DNA of 64,000 nt from Pithys albifrons albifrons. Taxonomy: Eukaryota > Chordata > Aves > Passeriformes > Thamnophilidae. The stretch is from positions 2,899,259 through 2,963,258 of the forward strand of contig NC_092486.1 of NCBI RefSeq assembly GCF_047495875.1. Reading direction: 5' to 3'. Positions 11,868 through 23,050 of this stretch are shown here, piece after piece; position 1 is the first letter of the stretch; each line of letters starts with the position of its first letter. The notes beneath the pieces were generated by a model, which saw only the letters and a program-made list of their open reading frames with translations, had not been told where the DNA came from and made no database searches. The translations under genes and the position numbers were made by a program.

Positions 11868-12020
11868 GTGTCCCACCAGGTGGGTGTCCCTCCCCCTGCA
11901 CTCCAAGAGATTCCCTTCAGCCACCACCCAGGACACTCCTGGGACATTGAAGAGACAAGAGTGTCCCACCAAGTGGGTGTCTCTCCCCCTCCATTCCAAG
12001 AGATCCCCCTTCAGCAGTCC
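11868..12020. repeat. Two-copy 93-bp tandem duplication
   Basis: GTGTCCCACCAGGTGGGTGT at 11868 recurs as GTGTCCCACCAAGTGGGTGT at about 11961, each followed by CCCCCTxCATTCCAAGAGAT-like sequence and CCCTTCAGC. Confidence 0.85.
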
Positions 12021-12021
12021 A

Positions 12022-12412
12022 GAGAGATGTCCATGTTGTGTCCTGTGTCCCCTTTGTCCCCTCCTGCCCCTCCTGTCCCCCCTGGGTGGCATCCCAGCAC
12101 CCAGCTCTGCCCCAGCACTGAGCCACAACCTGTCCATATTCTGTCCTGTGTCCCCTTTGTCCCCTCCTGGGTGGCATCCCAGCCAACAGCTCTGCCCCAT
12201 CACTGAGCCACAACCTGTCTAGGTTCTGTCCTGTGTCCCCTTTGTCCCCTCCTGTCTGGCATTCCAGCCAACAGCTCTGCCCCAGCACTGAGCCACAGCC
12301 TGTCTATGTTGTGTCCTGTGTCCCCTTTGTCCCCTCCTGCCACTCCTGTCCCCCCTGGGTGGCATCCCAGCCAACAGCTCTGCCCCAGCACTGAGGCACA
12401 GCCTGTTTTTCT
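12022..12412. repeat. Tandem array of 86-106 bp units, about four copies
   Basis: Each unit holds TGTCCTGTGTCCCCTTTGTC, CCCTCCTG, TGGCATCCCAGCC, CAGCTCTGCCCCA and CACTGAGCCACAACCTGTC. Two units carry an additional stretch of about 20 bp (CCCCTCCTGTCCCCCC). Confidence 0.88.
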
Positions 12413-12799
12413 GGGAAAATGGGATATTTCCAGCCCAGCCCAACCATGTGGCTGTTGTCCCCTGCCTGTGCTTCCCTCCTGCTGCCCTTCCCCCAGAGCC
12501 TGCAGGGCATTTTCCTTGGCTTTGCCTCAGTTCCCTTTGCTCCCCTTTGCTTCCTCCAGCTCTTCCCAGCTGCATTCCAGTGTTCCCACAACCTGCCTCT
12601 CTCCCTGCCAGCCCCATCCCTTCCCCTCCACTTCCAGAGTGATCCAAAGCCCTTTGCAGCCAACAGAAGACTTTCTGTTGCTTTCCAGAGCCTTTGGATC
12701 AGCTCTTGGACAATCTCAGTTTCTCTTGAGTAAAACTCCTCCTTGTGCTCCCCTCTGTTGTCTCACACATTCCCAAAGTGAATGATGGGGCCCAGAGAG
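12413..12799. other. Single-copy spacer
   Basis: C-rich, non-repetitive sequence before a plus-strand CR1. No gene recognised. Confidence 0.5.
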
Positions 12800-12808
12800 A
12801 GCTGGTGA

Positions 12809-13411
12809 ATGGAGCTGCATCCAGCTGGTCCCCAGTGGTGTCCCCAGGGGTCTGTGTTGGGGCCAGTCCTGTTTAACATCTTTAGTGATGGTTTGGATGA
12901 GGGGATTGAGTCCATCACCAGCAAATTTGCTGCTGACACCAAGTTGGGAGGGAGTGTCAACCTGCTGGAAGGCAGGAGGGCTCTGCAGAGGGATCTGGAG
13001 AGACTTGAGGGATGGGCTGATTGCAATGGGATGGAGTTCAACAAGGCCAAGTGCAGGTCCTGCCCTTTGGCCACCCCAAGCCCTGCAGCGCTCCAGGCTG
13101 GGCACAGAGTGGCTGGAGAGCAGCCAGGCAGAGGGACCTGGGGGGACTGAGGGACAGGAAGCTCAACAGGAGCCACCAGTGTGCCCAGGTGGCCAAGAAG
13201 GCCAAGGGGATCCTGGCCTGGATCCAAACTAGCGTGGCCAGCAGGCCCAGGGCAGTGACCCTTCCCCTGGACTCTGCCTTGGGGAGGCCACACCTTGAGT
13301 GTTGTGTTCAGTTCTGGGCCCCTCAGTTGAGGCAAGAGATTGAGGGGCTGGAGCGGGGCCAGAGAAGAGCAACGAGGCTGGAGAAGGGACTGGATGTGGC
13401 ACTGAGTGTCC
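12809..13411 (+). pseudogene. CR1 ORF2 fragment (reverse transcriptase, 3' portion), broken
   Basis: The frame from 12809 shows two LINE reverse-transcriptase landmarks: [12 protein letters not shown] (RT motif around the fingers/palm junction) and FAADTKLGG, which corresponds to the catalytic F/Y-x-D-D box of the palm. In CR1 this box is normally FADD, so the first catalytic aspartate is replaced by alanine here. The reading continues as [15 protein letters not shown] and then changes frame: GGQEGQGDPGLDPN-type text in one frame is matched by KKAKGILAWIQTSVASRPRA in another, showing frameshifts near 13080-13150. A stop ends this part at about 13417. It is inactive: 5'-truncated, frameshifted and with a lost catalytic residue. 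Confidence 0.85.
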
Positions 13412-13596
13412 TCTGAAACACCTCCAGGGACAGAGAATCCACCATGTCTTGATCCAACCCCACTGGGATCACCAGCCCAGGGCACAGAGTGCCAGAGTGA
13501 TCCCAGTGGGGTTGGATCAAGGGTTGGATTTGATGATCTCAGAAGTCTCTTCCAACCCAAGTGAGAAGAGCAACGAGGCTGGAGAAGGGACTGGAG
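13363..13596 (+). repeat. 33-bp direct repeat bracketing a 201-bp tail insertion in CR1
   Basis: AGAAGAGCAACGAGGCTGGA starts at 13363 and again at 13564. The match extends to 33 bp including the preceding G. Between the two copies lies a stretch ending in TGATGATCTCAGAAGTCTCT and TCCAACCC, which is CR1 3' tail sequence. The same bracketed arrangement is seen reversed at about 8.93-9.14, 18.48-18.70 and 26.36-26.57 kb. Confidence 0.88.
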
Positions 13597-14015
13597 CACA
13601 AGTGCTGTGGGGAGAGGCTGAGGGAGCTGGGGGTGTTGAGCCTGGAGAAGAGGAGGCTCAGAGGTGACCTCAGCACTGTCTGGAACTGCCTGAAGGGAAG
13701 TTGTGGCCAGGTGGGGGTTGGTCTCTTCTCCCAGGCACTCAGCAATAGGACAAGGGGGCATGATGGGCTCAAGCTCTGCCAGGGGAAATTGAAGTTGGAG
13801 AGCAGGAGGAAATTCTTTGCAGAGAGAGTGCTCAGGGATTGGAATGGGCTGCCCAGAGAGGGGGTGGATTCCCCATCCCTGGAGGGTTTGAACCTGAGCT
13901 TGGCCGTGGCACTGAGTGCCATGATCTGGTAAAGGGACTGGAGTTGGACCAAGGGTTGGACTTGATGATCTTGGAGGGCTTTTCCAACCCAATCCATTCT
14001 ATCATTCTATGATCC

Positions 14016-15150
14016 TGCTTTTCCCCACCTACCACTCTTCAATATTTCACTTTCTGGGTTTCTGTTGAAGGAAATGATCCAGTGGCTGCTTTTGAGCTGA
14101 GTGTTTGGTTTCCCTCCCTCCTGGCTGTGACTTTCCTGCTGCTCAGCTCCTGTGCAGCACTTTGTGCTGCCAGGGTTTAATAGAGAGTAAATACAAATAT
14201 CAAGTAAAATGTTATCACCTCAGAGGTGACTGAAGGCAACCAGTGAGCAGCAGCTGAGTTATTTTTGGTGTGGCTTTAATCAGATCCCAGAGTTGTCATC
14301 TGGGCCTGACTAATGAACCTTCACTGCAGCATTTTGGTCTCAGAGGTCACAGACATTTATGGTGTGACCAGGATGTGGCTTCCTCCTTTCCTTCCTTTTT
14401 CTTGGAAATGGAGGACCAACAACCAGTTACTTCATCTTCCTCCTTTTGCCTCTTCATTAGCTGCATTTTGCTTAATTACCCCTCCAGGATGTGAGCAGCA
14501 CATGCAGCAGCAACTCCTGCAGGGTGGAGGGGGTTAACTGAAGGCACAGCACCTTCCCTTGGCTCTCTCAAGCACCACGAACTTCTCTGGAGTTCTCAGG
14601 TTGATTAAAGGGATTTCTTTGAAGGTTAATTCCCCTCAGAAAGCACCTGCAGCCTCGTGCCCTGGGTTGTGTAACTGTGTGCACACGTAGAGCTGTTTGA
14701 TGTTCTCCATGCACGGGGGACAAAGCACATCATTGTGAATTCACCTCTCTGCTCTCAGGGCCTTTTTTTTTTTTTTTCCCAAGGTGTTGCTTCTGGTCTT
14801 GTTTATCCTGGGATTAGGTGAGGCCTGGGTGGTTTTTCCCAAGGGAAAGAGAATTCTGAATGTCCCACTGTGGTCCTGAGCTCCATCCTGTGCGGGTCCT
14901 GGGATCCTCCTGGGCTCTGCTGGCCCTGCCCAAGCTGGGCTTTGGTAGGCAGGAGGCACAGGAGCTCCAGAGCATGGGGAGATCCAGAAGGGTGGAACAA
15001 AATGGGTTTTAAGGTCCCTTCTCACCCAAACAGCTCCATGGCTCTCTCTCAGATCTGAGGGACACTGAGCAGCTGCAGGTGCAGTGAAGCTTCTCTTCCA
15101 TCCTGTTAATAGACCCAGACTCCATAGTCCTCAGATTAACAGTCCCCACC
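14016..15150. other. Single-copy sequence with a T-run
   Basis: Holds a T-run at 14763-14778 and no recognised gene or transposon. Confidence 0.5.
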
Positions 15151-15768
15151 GTTAATCAGTCATGGAATGGATTGGGTTGGAAGAGACCTCTGAGATCATC
15201 AAGTCCCACCTTGATCCAACCCCACTGTGATCACCAGATCATGGCACTAAGATCTTAAACCCCTTTGACAACAAGGTTCTTGTTTCCCCATCTGAGGGAT
15301 GAGCAAACCTGGGATCTCAGAATCACAGAATGGATTGGGTTGGAAAAGTCCTCCAAGATCATCAAGTCCAACCCTTCATCCAACCCCACTGGGATCACCA
15401 GCCCAGGGCACAGAGTGCCCTGGGCTGGTGATCACAGTAGGGTTGGATCAAGACGTGGTGGATTCTCCCTCAGTGCCACATCCACAGAATCATGGAATGG
15501 ATTGGGTTGGAAAAGCCCTCCGAGACCATCAAGTTCAACCCTTGGTCCAACTCCAGTCCCTTTACCAGATCATGGCACTCAGTGCCACGGCCAAGCTCAG
15601 GTTCAAACCCTCCAGGGATGGGGAATCCACCCCCTCTCTGGGCAGCCCATTCCAATGCCTGAGCACTCTCTCTGCAAAGAATTTCTTTCTGCTCTCCAAC
15701 TTCAATTTCCCCTGGCAGAGCTTGAGCCCATCGTGCCCCCTTGTCCTATTGCTGAGTGCCTGGGATGG
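15151..15768 (-). mobile_element. CR1 3' end composite: three stacked tails
   Basis: Three CR1 3' starts follow each other on the plus strand: CATGGAATGGATTGGG at about 15162, CAGAATCACAGAATGG at about 15320 and CAGAATCATGGAATGG at about 15484. The middle tail holds a near-perfect hairpin (15378-15451; one arm begins CATCC and the other has TAGGG for TGGGG). The junction GTGCCACATCCACAGAATCA before the last tail is the same as at 8.48 and 50.78 kb. The last tail runs into 3' UTR and stops at about 15765. Confidence 0.85.
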
Positions 15769-16417
15769 ACCAGTTGGGTGGTTTTGTTCAACCTGCTGGC
15801 CCAGAGCTGGACATTTGGGTTGGGTTAAACTGAGCTCAAACCCAGAGAGGGAACATGGTGTTGAGCAGCTGGTTTTATACTTTGCTTTAATGTGAGAAAG
15901 TGAAAGAAACTGGAACAGGCAGGAGGAGAAACCCCCCTGATGAGCTGGAGCATCTGTGGACACAACACCTGACACGAGTCCTCCTCACTGTGTTGTCTCC
16001 AAAGGTCCTCCAAGTGGTTTTTTGGGATTGTTGCCAGTAACAGCCCCTCCTCAGTGGGACAGGGAGGATCCAAGGGGTCTTTCCTCACAGATGGACATCT
16101 GCTCTGCCTTCCCACCATCCCACCATCTCACCTCCCTCATCTCTGCTGCTCTTCATGAGCCAACTGCTCTCAGGCAGCACCTGAACCTTCTCTTAGGTGG
16201 GAACAGGTTCAGTTGGAAATGCTGGGCCAAGTTGGGGATTTTGGGTCCATCCCTCTGCATTTCTAGTGGGATGTGTGAAGGATGTTCCTTCCAATCCTGG
16301 GGTTGGGTGGCCAAATGTGTCTTTTAATGATGTTTAGGATGGGATGACTCCATGGGAGCCACAGAAAAGCAGCAGCTGAGGACTCAAACCTGCTGTCCCT
16401 CAGGTGGCCACACCACA
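15769..16417. other. Single-copy spacer
   Basis: No gene, RNA or repeat unit recognised. Confidence 0.5.
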
Positions 16418-16842
16418 AATCTGAGATACTTGAGGAGGAAAAATGCGAAATCTGAGATATTTGAGGAGGAAAAACCACAAATCTGAGATATTTGAGGAGG
16501 AAGAACCACAAATCTGAGATATTTGAGGAGGAAAACCCACAAATCTGAGATATTTGAGAGGGAAGAACCACAAATCTGAGATATTTGAGAGGGAAAACTC
16601 ACAAATCTGAGACATTTGAGGAGGAAGAACCAAAAATCTGAGATATTTGAGAAGGAAAACTGACAAATCTGAGATATTTGAGGAGGAAAAATGAGAAATC
16701 TGAGATATTTGAGGAGGAAGAACCACAAATCTGAGATATTTGAGAAGGGAAAAACCCAAAAATCTGAGATATTTCAGGAGGAAAACCCACAAATCTGAGA
16801 TATTTGAGGAGGAAAAACCAAAAATCTGAGATATTTGAAGGT
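16418..16842. repeat. 31-bp minisatellite, about 14 units
   Basis: The unit is AAATCTGAGATATTTGAGGAGGAAAAACCAC with A/G variants and occasional GAGAGGGAAG forms. Since 31 is not a multiple of three, all three minus-strand frames read the same amino-acid text in rotation, producing overlapping ORFs that are artefacts. Confidence 0.95.
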
Positions 16843-18243
16843 GTCTTTCTCCTGGGAAGGAAGAACCACTTTTAATTATAAATGATCAATTATAAATTAT
16901 AAATGGCTGTTACTGGGGTCCATCCTGGTGCCAACTCTTGTGGCTTTGGGGGGACTCTCAGCATATTTATTTCATTCCCCAAAGTCTCAGCTTTCAGGCA
17001 TTATTGTTGCCATTTTAATTACAAATCAAGCAGTTTTCTGGGTCTCAGAGATCTACAAAAACCCTTTGAGAGCATCAATGTGAGAGATGTAACACTGAGA
17101 AAGCCAATTCAAAGAGCTCCAAATGGGTTATTTATTTCATTTTTTTTTTAAATCTTCTGGTCTCTCTTGCCTGGATTGAAGGTTTTTTAGCCTTGAGTCC
17201 TGATCTGACCCATTCCTTTCTTCCAAGGAGGTTGCAAAAAGGATAAGGTGAGTTAAGGCAGGGATTTAATTCTGTTTTACAGGAAATTCTGGGACTAAGG
17301 ACTCAAAAGTCTCACAGGGCATCTGCAGTGGCATAAAAAATTGGATTTAGGTCTTTTAAGACTCATTTAAGACCCAGAACCTCCACTAGTGGGGTTGTGT
17401 TGCTCTTGAGCATCTCAGAGAAAACTATTTCTAAAGTAAAAGAGCAGAAAAATAGGGGGGAAAAAAGAGAAAAAATTGCAAATAATCCTTGAGTGGAAGG
17501 GATGAGTCACGAGAGGAGCTCAGTGACTTGGCCACGGAGGGCTCAGTCCTGCAAGGCCTCAATTCCTGGACACCAAACACCCATCAAAAGCAATCCCTTC
17601 CTCCCAGCTGCCCTCCCCTTGTGATCAGGAGCTGGGTTTGGGTGGCTCACGTTCCTGTGCCACCCTCCAGCTGCCCTGAGAGGGGACTGGCACCGGGCAC
17701 CGGGCAGGAACAAAGGCAGTGCCCGGGGCTGTTTGCTCACTCCACGCACTGTTGTCTTCCATCAGATAAGCCCGTGGCCATAAGGTGGAATATTTCCACA
17801 TCCAAACCAGCCAGAAAACAAGAAAATAAATAAATAAAAAAGGGAGACTGGGAGACAAACACCAAACCTCTCGAGTTTCATCTGCCCGAGGTCATATGAT
17901 GTGAGTGCCAGGCAGAGGGAGCCTTCTGGTTCCATCCTGCTCCAGGCTGTCCCTCCTGTGCTGCTGGAACCTTTTCCTGCCCAGGATTTCACCATTCCCT
18001 GGCACAGACTGGGCAGGGGGGATGAAGGAACTGGGAAGAAGAGCTGGGGTTTGCTCTAGAACTGCCACGAGGTCCTGGAGGGCTCCAAGAGGCAGAGCCA
18101 GCCCTGTGGGGGACACTTTGGGGGCTCCAGGGTGACCAACTCTTGTCATCCTTCTCCACAGTGTCTCCAAACAGCAGCAACAGGTGATTCCCTTGTCCTG
18201 CCCTGCCTGTGCTGGAGAACCCAGAATTTGCCCACTGGTGTTT
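16843..18243. other. Single-copy sequence with no recognised gene
   Basis: Contains an AP-1-like TGAGTCA at about 17503-17509 and a T-run at about 17141-17150. Open frames are below 120 codons and none is familiar. Confidence 0.5.
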
Positions 18244-19072
18244 CACAGAATCACAGAATGGATTGGGTTGGAAAAGCCCTCTCAGATCATCCAGTCCAAT
18301 CCTTGGTCCAACTCCAGTCCCTTTACCAGATCATGGCACTCAGTGCCACGGCCAAGCTCAGGTTCAAACCCTCCAGGGATGGGGGTGCTGAGGTCCCCCC
18401 TGAGCCTCCTCTTCTCCAGGCTGAACACCCCCAGCTCCCTCAGCCTCTCCCCACAGCACTTGTGCTCCAGTCCCTTCTCCAGCCTCGTTGCTCTTCTGGA
18501 CCCCTCAGTTGGGTTGGAAGAGACCTCTGAGATCATCAGATCCAACCCTTGATCCAACCCCACTGGGATCACTCTGGCACTCTGTGCCCTGGGCTGGTGA
18601 TCCCAGTGGGGTTGGATCAAGACATGGTGGATTCTCTGTCCCTGGAGGTGTTTCAGAGGACACTCAGTGCCACATCCAGTCCCTTCTCCAGCCTCATTGC
18701 TCTTCTCTTCTCACTTGGGTTGGAAGAGACCTCTGAGATCATCAAATCCAACCCTTGATCCAACCCCACTGGGATCACTCTGGCACTCTGTGCCCTGGGC
18801 TGGTGATCCCAGTGGGGTTGAATCAAGACATGGTGGATTCTCACTCAGTGCCACGTCCAGTCTCATCTTAAACATCTCCAGGGATGGGGAATCCACCCCC
18901 TCTCTGGGCAGCCCATTTCAATCCCTGAGCACTCTCTCTGCAAAGAATTTCTTTCTGCTCTCCAACTTCAATTTCCCCTGGCAGAGCTTGAGCCCATCGT
19001 GCCCCCTTGTCCTATTGCTGAGTGCCTGGGAGAAGAGACCAACCCCCACCTGGCCACAACTTCCCTTCAGGG
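18244..19072 (-). mobile_element. CR1 3' end with two tandem tail insertions and a deletion
   Basis: Starts with CACAGAATCACAGAATGG. Near 18383 the 3' UTR is shortened: AGGGATGGGGGTGCTGAGGT joins parts that are about 200 bp apart in other copies. Two tail modules then follow in tandem, each with TTGGGTTGGAAGAGACCTCT: about 18498-18680 and 18712-18870. The 3' UTR body resumes at about 18878 and runs to 19072. Confidence 0.83.
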
Positions 19073-19905
19073 AGTTTCTTTTGCTTCCTGAGCTGCAGCA
19101 CCACCAGGAGTTGTTTGGTGCCACCCAGCCAAGAATTATTGACCCCCTTTGATGCTTCCCATGGCACTTTTGGCCTGTTGGAGTGGTTTGAACTGGAGGG
19201 AAAGTAAAGGCTGTTTTAAAAAGAAGTTTTTAAACATCCTGTTGAAGTGCTGAGTGCCAACCCAGATGGGCACAGGTGCAAGACAAAGGTCCTTCCAAAT
19301 CATTGCCTGCAGAGAAGGTAAAATTCTGGAGCTCAAATGGGGCAAAACAAATTTCCCAAAGTATTTAAGTGAGTCAGTCGGTGTGACAATACCTTGTGTT
19401 TCTTAACTGACTGGGCTTGAGCTGCTAAGCCATTTTTTCCTGTTATTGTTGATGTTTTAATCCTGGGAAAACAAGAAAATCCTGAGAAAGCTCTTTAGAA
19501 ACCTATTTTTGAAGAGCAGAGTTGAAGAGTTCCATGGAGGAGGCAGGAATGTCCCTGCAGTTCAGCACATCCCAACAGCACTCTGGGATGTTCCATGTGC
19601 TGCTCCATGGCAGGAATTCCTTGTCCTAGTCCAGCTCTTGGCTCTGCTTGGCTTTTTTAGGCTTCCTCTCCAGCTCAGCTCCTTTTCTGGTGGCTCAGGA
19701 AGGATTCCCTCAAGCCCTGGGCTGTTTCAGGAGCTCCCAGCAATCCCTCAGCTTGGCCAACAGCAGCAAAGCCCTTTGGGTGTTTGCTCATCCAGGTCCA
19801 ACAAGGTAGAGGAGCACCAACAAAAATGAGAGATGAGACCTCAGTGAGTCCTTTTGCCTCAGATCACTCAGACCAGGAGATGCTGAGAGAAGGGGGTTGG
19901 TTTGA
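19073..19905. other. Single-copy spacer
   Basis: No gene, RNA gene or repeat recognised. Confidence 0.5.
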
Positions 19906-20211
19906 TCTCACAGAATAACAAAGGTTGGGAAAGACCTCCAAGATCTTCAAGTCCAAGTGTGATGAAATCCCACCATGCCACTAAACCACAACATGAAGTG
20001 TCACCTCTGCTTGTTCTTTGGACACCTCCAGGACTGGTGATTCCACCACTGCTCTGAACAACCCATTCCAACCTCTGGCCACTCTTTCAGTGAGGAAATT
20101 CTTTGTCATATTCAACCTGAACCTTCCCTGGTACAACCTGAGGCTGTTTCTTGTTCCCTGGGAGAAGAGCCCGACCCCCACCTGGCTCCAACCTCCTTTC
20201 AGGGGGTTGTG
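19906..20211 (-). mobile_element. CR1 3' fragment, older subfamily
   Basis: Begins CACAGAATAACAAAGGTTGGGAAAGACC and retains TTGTCATATTCAACCTGAACC and GGAGAAGAGCCCGACCCCCACCTGGC-like landmarks in CR1 order. It is more diverged than the 8.3 or 25.9 kb copies. Confidence 0.75.
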
Positions 20212-20212
20212 G

Positions 20213-20452
20213 AGAACCTGCAGAAGGGTCTGTGTGGTTGAAACCAGAGCTGAGAGGACATTTCTGCTTCAGGAACCTGCAGAAGGGTCTGTGTGGTTGA
20301 AACCAGAGCTGAGAGGACATTTCTGCTTCAGGAACCTGCAGAAGGGTCTGTGTGGTTGAAACCAGAGCTCAGAGGACATTTCTGCTTCAGGAACCTGCAG
20401 AAGGGTCTGTGTGGTTCAAACAAGAGCTGAGAGGACATTTCTGCTTCAAGGG
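20213..20452. repeat. 59-bp tandem repeat, four units
   Basis: GGAACCTGCAGAAGGGTCTG starts at about 20213, 20272, 20331 and 20390. Units differ by only one or two bases (TGAGAGG/CAGAGG, GAAACC/CAAACA). The array begins exactly where the preceding CR1 fragment ends. Confidence 0.95.
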
Positions 20453-20878
20453 AGCAATTCCAGCCTGAATTAAGGGTTGACTTCTCTGTGTCATAATTCT
20501 CTGGCCACGCAGGGGGAAGAGCCCAGGGCAAAGTCACCTGTTTTTAATCTCACATAAAGTGCTTTTTGTGTTGGTGTCACCCTCATGGTGAGGATAATCT
20601 TGTCCCCTGGCAGCCCACCTTGATCCTGAGGGCAGGAAAACCTCTTGGAAGGAAGGAAAGGAGCTTGAATGAACAATGCAAAGGGCTGTGTGTGTTCAAG
20701 GTGTTCCATTAAGAGCTGGAGAATCCAAACAAAAGCTTCTGTGTGGTGGTTGGGAGGAACCTTTGTGCTGGTGGAGATGTTTGGAGGGTGAGTCTGTGGC
20801 AATGCATCCCATAAACAAAGCAGGAACATCCCTGGAGTGAGATCCTTGTCCTCACTGTGCAAGTCAGGGCTGAAATGT
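20453..20878. other. Single-copy spacer
   Basis: Nothing recognised. Confidence 0.5.
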
Positions 20879-20975
20879 CACAGAACAGCAGAATCCTGGA
20901 ATGGTTTTGGATGGAAAGGACCTGAAAGCTCATCCAGTTCCACCCCCTGGTTCCACCAGACCAGGCTGCTCAATG
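20879..20975 (-). mobile_element. CR1 3' tail fragment
   Basis: CACAGAACAGCAGAATCCTGGAATGG followed by GGACCTGAAAGCTCATCCAG and CCACCAGACCAGGCTGCTC, the order seen in CR1 3' ends. Confidence 0.65.
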
Positions 20976-21274
20976 TCCCACCCCCCCAGCCTGGCCCAAA
21001 TGTCACCCCAGACTACAGCAGGGTCTGCATTTTGGATCATTGTCACCCACTTTCCACCCTGTGCAGCTGGATCTGACATCCCATGGGATGCTCAAGCATA
21101 ACCTCTGTGACCTGCAAGGCCATCCCTGCCCACCAGGATGTGGTGGACCAGCAGGGACCAGTTACACCAGTTGCTGGCAAGGAACAGTGGACAGGCAGGA
21201 CATGGAGCTCCCCAGAGCTGTGGTTGTTCTAGAAACCTCTTCTCCACTGCAGGGTAGGACTGACTGTCAGTCAC

Positions 21275-22250
21275 CCTCAGGGAAGGTTTTAGGGACTGCA
21301 GAGCCTCAATGCCAAGGAGGGACAAGCCAAGTTGTCCTGAGTGGGACCCAGGAGAACATTTCTGAGGGATTTAAAAGCCACATCAGCTTCTCAACTGAGA
21401 TCCTTCTCCAAGCTCCTGGTGCTGTTGGTCCCTGTTGGTCCCCAACCCAAGGAGGTTCAAAGTGGCTTCCAGGTCTCTCACTGGGCTCTGTTGTGTTGGC
21501 TCCAACACCTCAGGGATGATTTTAGGGACTGCAGAGCCTCAATGCCAAGGAGGGACAAGCCAAGTTGTCCTGGGTGGGACAGAGGAGAACATTTCTGAGG
21601 GATTTAAAAGCCACATCAGCTTCTCAGCTGAGATCCTTCTCCAAGCTCCTGGTGCTGTTGGTCCCCAACCCAAGGAGGTTCAAAGTGGCTTCCAGGTCTC
21701 TCACTGGGCTCTGCTGTGTTGACTCCAACACCTCAGGGATGATTTTAGGGACTGCAGAGCCTCAATGCCAAGGAGGGACAAGCCAAGTTGTCCTGGGTGG
21801 GACAGAGGAGAACATTTCTGAGGGATTTAAAAGCCACATCAGCTTCTCAGCTGAGATCCTTCTCCAAGCTCCTGGTGCTGTTGGTCCCCAGCCCAAGGAG
21901 GTTCAAAGTGGCTTCCAGGTCTCTCACTGGGCTCTGCTGTGTTGGTTCCAACACCTCAGGGATGATTTTAGGGACTGCAGAGCCTCAATGCCAAGGAGGG
22001 ACAAGCCAAGTTGTCCTGGGTGGGACAGAGGAGAACATTTCTGAGGGATTTAAAAGCCACATCAGCTTCTCAGCTGAGATCCTTCTCCAAGCTCCTGGTG
22101 CTGAGGTTCAAAGTGGCTTCCAGGTCTCTCACTGGGCTCTGCTGTGTTGGGACTGCAGAGCCTCAATGCCAAGGAGGGACAAGCCAAGTTGTCCTGGGTG
22201 GGACAGAGGAGAACATTTCTGAGGGATTTAAAAGCCACATCAGCTTCTCT
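21275..22250. repeat. 223-bp tandem repeat, five units
   Basis: GCCAAGGAGGGACAAGCCAAG recurs at about 21311, 21544, 21767, 21990 and 22168. The first unit is longer by 11 bp (a doubled CTGTTGGTCC) and the fourth is shortened to about 178 bp. Units 2-4 are almost identical. The frame is open across units but shifts from one unit to the next (223 is not a multiple of three), so it is not a coding repeat. Confidence 0.95.
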
Positions 22251-23050
22251 GTCCCCAAAGTGACATCAGGATTTTGGCTTTCTTGTCTCACCACACCATT
22301 AAAAATGTTACCCACAGAAACTGGTGTGACTTGAGGACTTCAGTGCTGCCCAAGCACTTCGGGGGACACTTTTGCAAAACTGAAATTTACCCTCTCAAAC
22401 CTTTTGAGCCTCTGACAAAGTGGCTCAGTCGCAACTTCCCTTTGGGTTCTGAGTTTGCTCAATACGTGCCACGAGCAGTTAAACCACAGGAAAAACTGAA
22501 GTGAATAAACAGTGGGAACAAAGCCAGTCGCCCTTTTCTGCAGCTCTCAACCTTCGGAGGAGCGTTTGAGAGCGGGATTTCGTGCTGAGCGCCGTGCCGG
22601 GCTCTGGCCATTCCCAGGTTTCTCAGTGCTGACTCATCCCTGCAGGCGTTACAAGCCACTGACTCCAAACCTGCGTCATCGGAGCCCTCGGGCCAAACCA
22701 GTGTGTAGGAATTCCTGTCTGAGACATCAGGGCAAAGGGTTTGACCTCTCTGAGCTGCATTTGTTCCCATTCCCAGCCCTCCCAGGTGCCCCCCATACCA
22801 GGAGGAGCCTGGGCAGGACCCTCCTGGGGACATGGGACACACCACCCTGTGCCCACCCCACCTGCTGTGCTCCCCTTGGGTGCTGAATTGGGGTTGAGCA
22901 GCTCCTTTAATACCCTTTTGGAGCCTTTTGGAGCCAGACTCGTGTTTGCTTTACCCTGCCTGCACCTTGGGCAATTGTCTCTTGTTGCCTCATTTTGGTT
23001 TCTTACAGCACAGCCCCTTTTCCTGTCGGGGTGGCAGGAAAGAGGCACAG
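22251..23050. other. Single-copy sequence with a CpG-rich islet
   Basis: From about 22528 to 22700 roughly a dozen CpG dinucleotides occur (for example GAGCGCCGTGCCGGGC), against very few in neighbouring non-repetitive DNA. A splice-acceptor-like CATCCCTGCAG ends near 22645. No open frame here is recognisable. It could be a small promoter, an exon or a conserved element. Confidence 0.4.
22627..22637. promoter_or_regulatory. AP-1 / NF-E2-like site
   Basis: TGCTGACTCAT contains the AP-1 core TGACTCA preceded by TGC, the half-site favoured by small MAF/NF-E2 dimers. It lies inside the CpG-rich islet. Short motifs occur by chance. Confidence 0.3.

Larger units (their letters stand above)
12800..14015 (+). 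mobile_element. CR1 LINE, plus strand, 5'-truncated, with internal tail insertion
   Basis: The most informative CR1 copy here. It enters within ORF2 (reverse transcriptase, see 12809-13411), passes into the ORF2 C-terminus and 3' UTR, and ends with the diagnostic octamer tail (AATCCATTCTATCATTCTATGATCC) at about 13992-14015. Between 13396 and 13563 the body is interrupted by sequence that is itself a CR1 3' tail (TCCAACCC ending, with a partial hairpin). The ORF2 frame resumes after this insertion. It is near-identical to the minus-strand copies at 8.3, 18.2 and 25.9 kb, so the family is young in this genome. Confidence 0.9.
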
